Part shown: positions 39,523 to 47,693 of the stretch, one piece after another | How the letters are laid out: the number at the start of each line of letters is the position of its first letter | Position numbering within the stretch: the first letter of the stretch is position 1 | DNA from: Actinomycetospora soli | GTDB lineage: Bacteria > Actinomycetota > Actinomycetes > Mycobacteriales > Pseudonocardiaceae | Assembly (NCBI RefSeq): GCF_021026295.1 | Contig: NZ_JAJNDA010000026.1 | Coordinates: 1 to 57,717, forward strand | Direction: 5' to 3' | DNA: 57,717 nt | The notes under the pieces: model-generated | What the model was told of the DNA's origin: nothing | The model's database searches: none | What the model saw: only the letters and a program-made list of their open reading frames with translations | Made by a program: the position numbers and the translations under genes

Positions 39523-40033
39523 CGCCCCCGCAGCCGACGAGGGCCCGAGCGATGGCAGCGGAGACGCTGACGTCATCGAGCGGGCCGCCGGGCGGCTGCA
39601 GGCTGAGCTCGTCGCCCTGTTCGAGCAGATCGGCGCCGACTTCCGCGCCTCATACCGCCTCGACCTGCCCGACGAGCACGGCGAGGTAGAGGACGGCGAC
39701 CTCGAGGACGTCGTGTTCGACCTAGTGTGGGTCACGAAGCGCGCGCTCGAGGTCGACGAGCACGACGTCACCTCGACCAACCCGGACTCCGGACAGACCG
39801 CCGTCGGGATCCTGGTGTCGATGCTGCGCCCGAGGCTAGACGAGCTCGGGGTGCTGCCGAACCCGCTCGCGGCCTACGACGACGGCCGGGCGCTGGTCGA
39901 GGTGGCCGGCGGAGACGACGCGTGGCTGGAGACGCTCGGGGTCGACCGGCCGCTGCTCATCGTGCGTCGCGTCGTGCGCTGCCACCTCGACCCCGAAGTG
40001 CCTATGGATATCCATCGCGAGTGGTGGTCGTAA
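39515..40033 (+). CDS. Unknown acidic protein coupled to the GntR gene
   Basis: The protein has 172 residues from GTG 39515, overlapping the regulator by 8 bases. The N-terminus is disordered and acidic. A helical core follows (ERAAGRLQAELVALFEQIGA, DLEDVVFDLVWVTKRALEVD), then LLIVRRVVRCHLDPEVPMDI. It is strongly acidic, which could suit a DNA-mimic or partner of the regulator, but this is speculation. No family recognised. Confidence 0.5.
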   Translation: MADAPAADEGPSDGSGDADVIERAAGRLQAELVALFEQIGADFRASYRLDLPDEHGEVEDGDLEDVVFDLVWVTKRALEVDEHDVTSTNPDSGQTAVGILVSMLRPRLDELGVLPNPLAAYDDGRALVEVAGGDDAWLETLGVDRPLLIVRRVVRCHLDPEVPMDIHREWWS

Positions 40034-40078
40034 GGGGCGCCGACCGTCCGGGCACGTCGCCTGCCACTGCTGACTGAC

Positions 40079-40912
40079 CTACGCGTCTTCGGCAATCAGC
40101 AACCGGATCAGCTCAGCCAGCTCGTCGCCCGAGTACAGCTCCCGAATCGACCGCGCAGCAGCTTCCGGGTTCCCCGCGGGGAGGTTGCTCGATCGACCTG
40201 CCGCACGCCGCCGCGAGGCATTAACGCGGTTAACGCGCGGGGCCCAGTCCGGCGGGCCGGCTGCCGCGATTGCTCCCTGCTCCTCATCCGGGAGGGAACC
40301 GAACTCGCGAGCCAGCTTCACCGACAGCGACCCGTCCTCGAGCGCCGCGCGCAACACGGGGATCAGCGTCAGAAGCGCGAGTCGCTGGGTCACGTACGCC
40401 GGGGTTCTGCCGATGCGGCGCGCCAGCGCGGCCTGCGAGACCTCGTCACGGTCGAGCACTCGGCGCATCGCTTCCGCCTCCCGCAGCGGCGCCAGGTTCC
40501 GACGGTGGCTGTTCTCGACCAGCATCACCTCGAACATCGAACCGGTGCGCTCGTCGTTAACGACCGCCGGCACCTGCTGCAGACCCGCATTCCGGGCCGC
40601 CACCAAGCGCCGGTTCCCGATTAGTGCCACCCACCGGGACCTGCCGAGCGCTGCCGTTTGGTCCGGGTATCGCTGAAGGAACGCCTCAGTGGTCGCGACG
40701 ACGAGAGGCTGCAGCACACCGTGCTCGCGGATAGTCGCGGTCAGCTCTGCGAGCTCGTCCAGGTCCTCGTCGCCGTCAGTGCGCTGGTTCAGCGGGTTGA
40801 GGGCCACCTTGTCGATCGGCAGCTCGGCCGCGCCTGCGCCGTGGCGTTCCTGCGGGGTGCTGTCGGCGACGTCGTCGGCGGCGAGCGACGCCAGGTTGAC
40901 CTTCCTGGCCAT
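40079..40912 (-). CDS. parB: ParB-family partition protein
   Basis: The 277-residue protein follows parA by 3 bases. The N-terminal ParB/Srx domain contains NPLNQR, LQPLVVATTEAFLQRYPDQT, IGNRRLVAARNAGLQQVPAV and MLVENSHRRNLAPLREAEAM; the HTH is SQAALARRIGRTPAYVTQRL (about 158-178). It should bind the centromere sites, and three TTAAC-N3-GTTAA sequences lie in and around the operon, one of them inside this gene at 40221-40235. Start is ATG 40912. Confidence 0.92.
   Translation of the reverse strand: MARKVNLASLAADDVADSTPQERHGAGAAELPIDKVALNPLNQRTDGDEDLDELAELTATIREHGVLQPLVVATTEAFLQRYPDQTAALGRSRWVALIGNRRLVAARNAGLQQVPAVVNDERTGSMFEVMLVENSHRRNLAPLREAEAMRRVLDRDEVSQAALARRIGRTPAYVTQRLALLTLIPVLRAALEDGSLSVKLAREFGSLPDEEQGAIAAAGPPDWAPRVNRVNASRRRAAGRSSNLPAGNPEAAARSIRELYSGDELAELIRLLIAEDA
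40221..40235. other. Candidate parS site 1 (inside parB)
   Basis: TTAACGCGGTTAACG; arms TTAAC and GTTAA around three bases. Identical to the site at 42353-42367. Confidence 0.6.
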
Positions 40913-40915
40913 CGG

Positions 40916-41623
40916 TCACGCCTCCCGGGGCGCGTCGGCCTCGCGGGCGTGCCGCGGCGCCTGTCCGTCGCTGCCGAGCACCTCGAGCGCGAGCCGGAAG
41001 AAGTCCTGCCGGGCCTCGAGCGCGACACGGTTCTTCGCGTACTGCACGACGGTGACGCCCTCGGCTGATGCGCGCGCGTGGAGCTTGTAGTGCCGGATCA
41101 CGGTGTTGAACACCGGCCAGCCCTTGGCCTGCACGAACCCTTGGGTCTGCGCCAGGTCCGCTTCGCCATCACGGGGGTCCCAGTTGTTGAGCAGGACTCG
41201 CCACCGCGCTCCTGACGGTGCGATGACCCGCTGGATCGACCGGGCCGCCGGTGAGAACGACATGGGCTCGGGCTCCAACGGCACGATCACGTCGTCGGCT
41301 TGGGCGAGGACGGTCTGCAGGATCGCCTCGTCCTCAAGCGAGCCTGGGGTGTCGACGAAGATGTGGTCGTACTGCTCGAACTGGCGAAGCTTGCTCAGGC
41401 TGCCTGGGTCGTCGTGGCACTGGGCGAAGTCGAATGGCAGGGCGTCACCGACACGTTCTGCCCACTCGAGCATCGACGCCTGCGGGTCTGTGGAGACCCC
41501 CAGGACTGATGGCTTGTCAACGTTGCTGCCGAGTGTGTCCGCGACGACGGCCGCAAGGTTGACGGTGACGGTCGTCTTCCCGACGCCGCCCTTCTGGTTC
41601 GCGATGACATGGACGCGCGCCAA
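40916..41623 (-). CDS. parA: ParA-family partition ATPase
   Basis: The 235-residue protein begins ARVHVIANQKGGVGKTTVTV, the deviant Walker A of ParA/Soj, and has DHIFVDTPGSLEDEAILQTV for Walker A'/B and LLNNWDPRDGEAD. It is a short ParA without an N-terminal HTH (type Ib-like). The start is TTG 41623, supported by GGGGAG upstream and by the canonical N-terminus. It forms an operon with parB and should drive plasmid segregation. Confidence 0.92.
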   Translation of the reverse strand: MARVHVIANQKGGVGKTTVTVNLAAVVADTLGSNVDKPSVLGVSTDPQASMLEWAERVGDALPFDFAQCHDDPGSLSKLRQFEQYDHIFVDTPGSLEDEAILQTVLAQADDVIVPLEPEPMSFSPAARSIQRVIAPSGARWRVLLNNWDPRDGEADLAQTQGFVQAKGWPVFNTVIRHYKLHARASAEGVTVVQYAKNRVALEARQDFFRLALEVLGSDGQAPRHAREADAPREA

Positions 41624-41726
41624 GAGAGGCTCCCCGTGTGCTTCCCGCCGAGACCGGCAGTACTTCGGATGGGCAGCCCCGATGCTGCCAGAGCCTCGAT
41701 ACGCGTCCAGGCGCCGCGCCGGGTTA

Positions 41727-41741
41727 TTAACCGGGTTAACG
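41727..41741. other. Candidate parS site 2 (upstream of parA)
   Basis: TTAACCGGGTTAACG; same arms, different centre. It lies about 100 bp upstream of parA and could also serve autoregulation. Confidence 0.6.
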
Positions 41742-41856
41742 CTGCCGGACGGACTCCCGCCATCGGTGGGCCGGAGGCAGCAGGCAGCCCGCGATGCGAG
41801 ACACTCCTCGCCGCGCTGGGGGCGGCGGGCTGCTCAGCTCTGCGGAGGGGGAGTTC

Positions 41857-42342
41857 GTGGAGGTCAAGGGCGTCAACGGCACCGTCATCGTCGACAGCGG
41901 GTTCGTGACCATCGCCCGCAAGGGGTTCCTCGCCAGAGCCGGCGTCGGGAAGGGCGAGAAGCGCATCCCGCTCCGTCAGATCACCGCGGTCCAGTTCAAG
42001 CCCGCGGGCATGGTCGTCAACGGCTTCATCCAGTTCTCGCTCGGCGGTGGCAACGAGCGCCAGTCGCGGCTCGGTTCGCAGTCCTGGGACGCCGCGAGCG
42101 ATGAGAACTCGGTGATGTTCACTAAGCAGCAGCAGCCGCAGTTCGAGCAGCTGCGCAGCTCAATCGAGCAGGGCATCACGGCCGGCTACAACCCGTCCGC
42201 CGGGGCCCCCGTGGCCACCGCCGCCCCCGACCAGGGCCTAGTCGGTCAGCTCAACCAGCTCGCCGACCTCCACCGACAGGGGGCTCTGACCGACCAGGAG
42301 TTCCAGGCCGCCAAGTTCCGCCTCATCAACGGCCCGCGCTGA
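41857..42342 (+). CDS. DUF4429-like protein with C-terminal SHOCT domain
   Basis: The start is taken as GTG 41857, preceded by GGAGGGGGAG; ATG 41794 would add 21 residues. The 161-residue product has VNGTVIVDSGFVTIARKGFL, then IPLRQITAVQFKPAGMVVNG and FIQFSLGG, a PH-like fold typical of DUF4429. It ends in a SHOCT module, GLVGQLNQLADLHRQGALTD and QEFQAAKFRLI. Such proteins are common on actinobacterial mobile elements; the function is unknown. It is divergent from parA, with a parS-like site between. Confidence 0.75.
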   Translation: MEVKGVNGTVIVDSGFVTIARKGFLARAGVGKGEKRIPLRQITAVQFKPAGMVVNGFIQFSLGGGNERQSRLGSQSWDAASDENSVMFTKQQQPQFEQLRSSIEQGITAGYNPSAGAPVATAAPDQGLVGQLNQLADLHRQGALTDQEFQAAKFRLINGPR

Positions 42343-42352
42343 CCGCCGACCC

Positions 42353-42367
42353 TTAACGCGGTTAACG
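42353..42367. other. Candidate parS site 3 (behind the DUF4429-like gene)
   Basis: TTAACGCGGTTAACG, identical to the site in parB, in the gap between convergent genes. Confidence 0.6.
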
Positions 42368-42372
42368 CTTCC

Positions 42373-42522
42373 TCAGCGCAGCGCCGCGAGCAGCTCCTCA
42401 CGCTGCCGCGGGTCGAGCCCACTCACGCGCCAGGCTCTCGTCGATCTCGACCTCTTGCCACCGTCGGGGACCTTGTGCGGGCGCTTCTTCCCCCTCGAGG
42501 AGGGTTCAGACTTAGTCATCAT
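42373..42522 (-). CDS. Small basic protein
   Basis: The 49-residue frame starting at ATG 42522 reads MMTKSEPSSRGKKRPHKVPD and ends GLDPRQREELLAALR. It is Lys/Arg-rich and could bind nucleic acid. The frame is open up to 42657, but that extension is encoded by a dispersed non-coding repeat (42597-42728), so I prefer the short form. Confidence 0.4.
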   Translation of the reverse strand: MMTKSEPSSRGKKRPHKVPDGGKRSRSTRAWRVSGLDPRQREELLAALR

Positions 42523-42596
42523 CTTCAGCCGGACCCCGGCAGGATAGGACGACGCGTCCTCGTCCTCGTCGGGTCTCGCTGACCCCCACGTAGGTC

Positions 42597-42728
42597 CTTT
42601 CGTCGTTTCAGCCGCGCTTCGAGGACCGCGGGTTCTCCGGGCGGGCCAGGGCGCCACAGGCGAGCGCAGCGACTCCTGGCGGGCTTGGAGGTTCCGTAGT
42701 CACCTTCGGTCGACCGGAGCGTCGTGCG
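42597..42728. repeat. Dispersed repeat, copy 1
   Basis: The stretch containing GGTTCTCCGGGCGGGCCAGG and GAGGTTCCGTAGTCACC is closely similar to 49737-49868, and its end to 51045-51080. It is not conserved as protein in one frame. Copies lie only in intergenic DNA. Confidence 0.65.
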
Positions 42729-42932
42729 GGACCCTCAGCTTCTACCCCTTACGCTGAGTCGCCGTCCGGACCTGCCGGACTGAGTGAGGCACCCGCTATA
42801 CCGCAACCAGCGGCAGTGCCCTGACCGGCCAGGACGCACCGATCGGCGACGTCGACCACGACCCGCCGTGGGCCAGCCAGCATAGGAGAGCACCCACCTG
42901 GCCCTGAGGAAGCGGGGTCTCGGGGCCGGTGA

Positions 42933-43424
42933 CTAGCCCAGCTCGCCGAACACCCAGCCGACGACGTCGCTGAGACGGCCCCGCCAGAACGTGCCCTCCC
43001 CGGACGGGACGGTCGTCGCCCCCGCCCAGATTCGGGCGTCGCGGAGGTGGATGAAGGACGGATCGTCGCTGGTTGCGATGTGTTTCCGATACCGGTCAGC
43101 GAGGTCGACGGCCGCGTCCATCGCGGCCTTCTGCTCGTCCCGCCGTGTGGTCATCGCGGTACTGATCCGGTCGAAGTACTTCGACCAGGGGCTGTGACCG
43201 TCCTCAGTCAGCTTCCCGCCGGCCTCGATGTACGCCGCGCGGTGACGCTCGCCGGCGTCCTGGCTCCAGTACCAGTTCGGGATGATCTTCCCAGTGATGA
43301 GGAGACCGGGAACGGTCAGCGTGACGCCGGGCCCGTCGAGGGGTTCGGCGACGTCGTTCACGACGCTGACCAGGGTAGTGAGGGCGACGTCGACGGCCGG
43401 ATGATCGGAGGAGGATGTGCTCAC
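42933..43424 (-). CDS. Unknown protein, faintly GvpU-like
   Basis: The 163-residue protein starts at ATG 43424. The N-terminal half (LVSVVNDVAEPLDGPGVTLT, then VPGLLITGKIIPNWYW) recalls the gas-vesicle accessory family GvpU, in which a VxLxVxGxLITGxxI strand pair is typical. The C-terminal half is helical (AMTTRRDEQKAAMDAAVDLA) and ends RLSDVVGWVFGELG. No other gas-vesicle gene is present, so the resemblance may only reflect a shared small beta-fold. Confidence 0.5.
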   Translation of the reverse strand: MSTSSSDHPAVDVALTTLVSVVNDVAEPLDGPGVTLTVPGLLITGKIIPNWYWSQDAGERHRAAYIEAGGKLTEDGHSPWSKYFDRISTAMTTRRDEQKAAMDAAVDLADRYRKHIATSDDPSFIHLRDARIWAGATTVPSGEGTFWRGRLSDVVGWVFGELG

Positions 43425-43590
43425 GGTCCGGAGTGTGGCGGGACCCCCCGACAGTCAACCCTCAACGGCCGTGACGACCACGGTCCGACCGTCCGGGTCG
43501 GTAAGTGTGTGGTCTCCGTATGCTGTAACAAGATCGCGCACATGAAGTGACGCGCATCCATCTTGCAGTGCGCGGATACCGTGCTTGGAC

Positions 43591-44328
43591 GTGGCCGACT
43601 TCCCTGACCCCCGCCCGATCCGGGCCCGCCTCGCCGGCAACCCACACGATCTCGCCGCGCTCGCCGACCTCACCGCTGGCGGCGACCCCCACGTCGAGGA
43701 GACCGAGAAGGGGTGGGCGCTCGTCGGGACCGCCCTCGACGACCGGTGGGAGGACCACCCCGCGGTGCACGCCGAAGCCCAGCGGATCGTCGCGCACCTC
43801 AATGGCATCGGCCGCCTCGAGCGCGGCGTCGAGTTCCGGCCCGTCACCGCGCTCCCCAGCTACGACGGCGACGACCACTCCGTACACGTGATCGGCGTGG
43901 CCGAGGTCCAGCTGTCCAGCTCGTCCACGGTCACCGTCATTGCCAGCGGCGGCACCCCCGTTCCGCCGCCCCCGCCGCCCGCACCCGGGCACCTCGCCGC
44001 GGCCGCCCAGCACCCCGACCTCGACCAGGTCCTGAATTGGATCGGCGCCGACCAGCTCGACGCCGTCCGGATGTGGAAGGTCTACGAGACCATCCGGAAA
44101 AACGTCGGCGGCCCGAACCGACGAACCGCGCAGCAGACCCTCGTTGCGACCGGCTGGCTCACCCCTGCCGAGTTCGAGAGCTTCGCCGACGCTGTCAACA
44201 ACCAACACGCCACCGGCGACGCCGCCCGCCACGCGCAGCACCAGCCGACCAACGCCGCCCCGATCACCATCGAGCAGGCCCAGGCGCTGCTGCTGCAGCT
44301 GGTCGCGAACTGGCGTCAGACCCTCTGA
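43591..44328 (+). CDS. Unknown two-part protein
   Basis: The start is GTG 43591 (TTG 43585 is adjacent), giving 245 residues. The N-terminal part (LAALADLTAGGDPHVEETEK, GWALVGTALDDRWEDHPAVH) is alpha/beta. A Pro-rich linker (PVPPPPPPAPGH) separates it from a helical C-terminal domain (DLDQVLNWIGADQLDAVRMW, FESFADAVNNQHATGDAARH). No family recognised; the C-terminus could be an interaction module. Confidence 0.5.
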   Translation: MADFPDPRPIRARLAGNPHDLAALADLTAGGDPHVEETEKGWALVGTALDDRWEDHPAVHAEAQRIVAHLNGIGRLERGVEFRPVTALPSYDGDDHSVHVIGVAEVQLSSSSTVTVIASGGTPVPPPPPPAPGHLAAAAQHPDLDQVLNWIGADQLDAVRMWKVYETIRKNVGGPNRRTAQQTLVATGWLTPAEFESFADAVNNQHATGDAARHAQHQPTNAAPITIEQAQALLLQLVANWRQTL

Positions 44329-44541
44329 ACTCCAGACCCGCCACGACGCCCTCGAGGTACGCGTCCCGGTGCCCGTGTGCTCGGGCCAGTAAGCACACTG
44401 TGTGCAGGTCACGGACCCGCACGGACGGTCTCGCCGTACGCCGAGGTGCCACCGGTCAGAACCATGCACGACGGGTGTCCACACCGCCCCCATTGGAGCG
44501 ATGTGCTCGGCGGACACCCGTTGGGCAGAGAGCAGGCAGTG

Positions 44542-44664
44542 ATGGCGTCCGGTGATGGCAACGGCAACGGCAGCGGCAACGGCACGAAGGGTGTCGGCGG
44601 GACGGGCAGCAGCGGCAACGGCAACGGCGGGACGAAGGGCAACAAGGGCGCCCCGCAGCAGTAG
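44542..44664 (+). CDS. 40-residue Gly/Asn-rich protein
   Basis: The ATG at 44542 follows GGCAGAGAGCAGG. The product is almost entirely Gly, Asn, Lys, Ser and Thr (GDGNGNGSGNGTKGVGGTG and GGTKGNKGAPQQ). It is likely disordered. A very strong terminator directly behind it suggests that the ORF is a real transcription unit. Confidence 0.45.
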   Translation: MASGDGNGNGSGNGTKGVGGTGSSGNGNGGTKGNKGAPQQ

Positions 44665-44672
44665 GCAGCACC

Positions 44673-44712
44673 GAACGCCCGGGCACCCCCTCTCTGGGGT
44701 GCCCGGGCGTTC
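44673..44712 (+). terminator. 17-bp perfect hairpin terminator
   Basis: GAACGCCCGGGCACCCC at 44673-44689 pairs perfectly with 44696-44712 across a six-base loop. Confidence 0.75.
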
Positions 44713-44844
44713 GTGTGTCCGGAGGGACCGCGCCGACGGCTCGCCCGGTCGGCCACCGATCGGCGCGGTCGGCGAGAATCGCGGGCCGGACCTCCGAGAC
44801 CACGTTGGTCATGACGTCCCTCTGCGCAGCAGCCGAGAGTGCTC

Positions 44845-45060
44845 CTAGAGACTCCGCGTCTTCGACGGCGTGCCCGCCGGCTCATCGCCACCGCCGGACC
44901 AGGTGACCGTGTAGCCCAGTTCTCTCAGCGCACGAATCGCGTGCTGGGGAGCGTCTCGCGTCGCAGTGGCCAGCTGCACCCCACGCCACGACTCCCGGGC
45001 GTCGCGCAGCGCCGCCAGCCCATCCGACGTGCAGTCGACTCCGAACTCGTTGACGAGCAT
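44845..45060 (-). CDS. Small protein, probably 5'-truncated by the IS21 element
   Basis: From ATG 45060 the frame gives 71 residues: LVNEFGVDCTSDGLAALRDA, then VQLATATRDAPQHAIRALRE and LGYTVTWSGG. Upstream in frame, protein-like codons continue (RFRPCLEDVLEM) up to a stop right at the IS21 border near 45100, so the original gene probably began beyond it. Unknown family; the helix-strand end suggests a small alpha/beta domain. Confidence 0.45.
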   Translation of the reverse strand: MLVNEFGVDCTSDGLAALRDARESWRGVQLATATRDAPQHAIRALRELGYTVTWSGGGDEPAGTPSKTRSL

Positions 45061-45261
45061 CTCGAGGACATCCTCGAGGCACGGACGAAACCGCGGTGGG
45101 TGTGATCACCTGATCTGGCCCCGGTAGGTCGGTCTGTGGTCATCGGTTCTGGCCCCACCCCGTGGGCGGGATGGGCGTGTCGTCGTCGGTTTTGGCCCCA
45201 CCCCTAGATGGAGTAGTCCCGGCAGGCCGGCGTGGGTCTGGTCGCCGGGAGGGACCGGAGG

Positions 45262-46902
45262 GTGGCCAGGCGGGTGGAGCTGTTCGAAGCGATCCGGCGG
45301 GACCGGCGGTTGGAGGGACTGTCGATCCGGGCGCTGGCCGAGCGGCACGAGGTGCACCGCCGCACGGTGCGCCAAGCGCTGGCCTCGGCGGTGCCGCCGC
45401 CGCGCAAGGCGGGAGCGCGGCCGGCGCCGAAGCTGGACCGGTGGAAGCCGGTGATCGACGCCTGGCTCGAGGCCGACCAGCAGTCGCCGGTGAAGCAGCG
45501 TCACACCGCCCGGCGGGTGTGGCAGCGCCTGGGCGCCGAACACGGCGCCGAGCTCGCCGAGATCACGGTGTCTCGCTACGTCCGCGCGTGGCGCGCGGAG
45601 CATCGGCCTCAGGTGGAGGTGATGGTCGCCCAGGAACACCTGCCTGGGCAGGAGGCCGAGGTCGACTTCGGCGAGTTCGTCGCCCGCATCGACGGCGTCG
45701 AGACGAAGTGCCACCTGTTCGTGCTGCGGCTGTCGGCGTCGGGCAAGGCGGTGCAGGTCGCGTTCACCAACCAGGGCCAGGAGGCGTTCCTCGAAGGTCA
45801 TGCCCGCGCGTTCGCCGCGCTGTGCGGGGTGCCGGCCCGGATCCGCTACGACAACCTCAAGGCCGCGGTCTCGCGAGTGCTGCAGGGCCGCGACCGGGAC
45901 GAGGCGGAGCGGTTCGTGGCGCTGCGCAGCCACTACGGGTTCGACTCGTTCTTCTGCCGCCCCGGTCAGGAGGGCAGCCACGAGAAGGGCGGCGTCGAAG
46001 GGGAGGTCGGCCGGTTCCGGCGTCGTCACCTCGTCCCGATCCCCGAGGTCGCCTCGCTCACCGAGCTCAACGAGTTCATCGCTGGCTGCGCGAGCATCGA
46101 CGACGCCCGCCACCTCCCTGGGCGTCAGCACGACATCGCCGCGGAGTTCGCCGCCGAACGCCGCGCCCTGCAGCCAGTTCCGCGCGAGAGCTTCGAGACC
46201 GGGGTGATCCTCTGGGCCGGGGTCGACCGCCACGCCCGGGTCCGGGTCCGCTCGGCGTCCTACTCGGTCCCGGCCCGGCTGGTCGGGCGCAAGGTCCGGG
46301 TCATGCTGCGCGCCTGCGAGCTGGTGGTGCTCGACGGGCGCCGCGAGGTCGCCCGCCACGAGCGCTCGGCGGTGAAGAACTCAGTGACCTTGCGCTTGGA
46401 CCACTACCTCGAGGTGCTCTGCCGCAAGCCCGGCGCGTTGCCGGGGTCGGTCGCCTTGGCCCAGGCCCGGGCGGACGGGTCGTTCACCAGTGAGCACGAG
46501 GCGTTCTGGGCCGCCGCCCGCCGCGCCCTCGGTGACGGCGCCGGGACCCGGGAGCTGGTCGAGGTCCTGCTGCTGCACCGCCACCTGCCCCACGCCGTCG
46601 TCCTCGCCGGCCTGCGCGCCGCCATCAGCGTCGGAGCGGTCCGCGCGGACGTCGTCGCCGTCGAGGCCCGGCGCCACCAACAAGACCACACCCCCATCGC
46701 GGTCGCTGCGAGCAGCGTCGACAGCTCGCTGCGAGTGGTCAGCCTGACCGAGCGACGCCTGGCCGATCCCGGCGCCACCGTCGCCTCGCTGCCAGCGGAC
46801 ACGCGCCCCCTGCCCACGGTCGCCGCCTACGACGAGCTCCTCGCCCGCCGGTCACCGACGGGCACGTCATCTGCCTCGTCGTCGACAGGAGAAGTCTCGT
46901 GA
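45262..46902 (+). CDS. istA: IS21 transposase IstA
   Basis: The protein has 546 residues from GTG 45262, behind GGGAGGGA. An N-terminal HTH (LSIRALAERHEVHRRTVRQA) is followed by the DDE core: AEVDFGEF (D), IRYDNLKAAV (D) and KGGVEGEVGRFRRRHL (E), and a C-terminal beta-barrel (RVRSASYSVPARLVGRKVRV). It is full length. istB overlaps its stop. Confidence 0.92.
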   Translation: MARRVELFEAIRRDRRLEGLSIRALAERHEVHRRTVRQALASAVPPPRKAGARPAPKLDRWKPVIDAWLEADQQSPVKQRHTARRVWQRLGAEHGAELAEITVSRYVRAWRAEHRPQVEVMVAQEHLPGQEAEVDFGEFVARIDGVETKCHLFVLRLSASGKAVQVAFTNQGQEAFLEGHARAFAALCGVPARIRYDNLKAAVSRVLQGRDRDEAERFVALRSHYGFDSFFCRPGQEGSHEKGGVEGEVGRFRRRHLVPIPEVASLTELNEFIAGCASIDDARHLPGRQHDIAAEFAAERRALQPVPRESFETGVILWAGVDRHARVRVRSASYSVPARLVGRKVRVMLRACELVVLDGRREVARHERSAVKNSVTLRLDHYLEVLCRKPGALPGSVALAQARADGSFTSEHEAFWAAARRALGDGAGTRELVEVLLLHRHLPHAVVLAGLRAAISVGAVRADVVAVEARRHQQDHTPIAVAASSVDSSLRVVSLTERRLADPGATVASLPADTRPLPTVAAYDELLARRSPTGTSSASSSTGEVS

Positions 46903-47693
46903 CCAGCGCCCGTCGACGTCGCAAGGCCCTGACCGAGCAGGCCGCGACCGCAGCGATCGACCAGGCCTGCCGCACCCTGCGCCTGCCAACGATCAGGTCC
47001 TCGGTCGAGGACGTGGTCGTGACCGCGGAACATGAGCAGCTGTCCTACCGCGGGTTCCTCGCCGAGCTGCTGCTCGGTGAGTGCGACGACCGCGACCGGC
47101 GCCGGTCGGCCCGGCGGGTCAAGGGGGCGGGGTTCCCGCGGGAGAAGTGGCTCGAGGACTTCGACTTCGACGCCAACCCCGCCATCAACCCGGCCACCGT
47201 CAACACCCTCGCCACCGGGGCCTGGATCAAGGCCGGCGAGCCGCTCTGCCTCATCGGCGACAGTGGGACAGGCAAGTCTCACCTGCTCATCGGGCTGGGG
47301 ACCGCCGCCGCGCAACAAGGGTTCCGGGTCCGCTACACGCTGGCCACAAAGCTGGTCAACGAACTCGTCGAAGCCGCCGACGAACGCCAGCTCGCCAAGA
47401 CCATCGCCCGCTACGGGCGGGTCGACCTGCTCTGCATCGACGAGCTCGGCTACATGGAACTCGACCGCCGCGGCGCCGAGCTCCTGTTCCAGGTCCTCAC
47501 CGAGCGGGAGGAAACCAACGCGATCGCCATCGCCTCCAACCAGCCGTTCTCCGGCTGGACCCGCACCTTCACCGACCCACGGCTCTGCGCCGCGATCATC
47601 GACCGGCTCACCTTCGCCGGGAACATCCTCGAGACCGGCAGCACCTCCTACCGCCTCGCCCACGCGCGCGGGGCTCGCAACCACGCGGGCTAA
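46899..47693 (+). CDS. istB: IS21 helper ATPase IstB
   Basis: The 264-residue AAA+ protein starts with a GTG that overlaps istA. Walker A is LIGDSGTGKSHLL and Walker B is VDLLCIDELGY; SNQPFSGWTRTFTDPRLCAA and ETGSTSYRL are typical IstB segments. It appears complete, though it ends abruptly at the element's missing right border. Confidence 0.92.
   Translation: MTSARRRRKALTEQAATAAIDQACRTLRLPTIRSSVEDVVVTAEHEQLSYRGFLAELLLGECDDRDRRRSARRVKGAGFPREKWLEDFDFDANPAINPATVNTLATGAWIKAGEPLCLIGDSGTGKSHLLIGLGTAAAQQGFRVRYTLATKLVNELVEAADERQLAKTIARYGRVDLLCIDELGYMELDRRGAELLFQVLTEREETNAIAIASNQPFSGWTRTFTDPRLCAAIIDRLTFAGNILETGSTSYRLAHARGARNHAG

Larger units (their letters stand above)
45100..47693 (+). mobile_element. 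IS21-family element, right end not found
   Basis: The left end is placed at TGTGATCACCTGATCTGGCC (45100 onwards), followed by two more related copies ending TTCTGGCCCC and TTTTGGCCCC within 90 bp, as is typical of IS21 multiple terminal repeats. istA and istB are intact. No inverted partner of the left end lies behind istB: its stop is inside the 3' end of the convergent methyltransferase gene. Confidence 0.7.

Noticed and set aside
40556..40562. GTTAACG half-site inside parB
   Set aside because: Only one arm is present, so it was not counted as a parS candidate.
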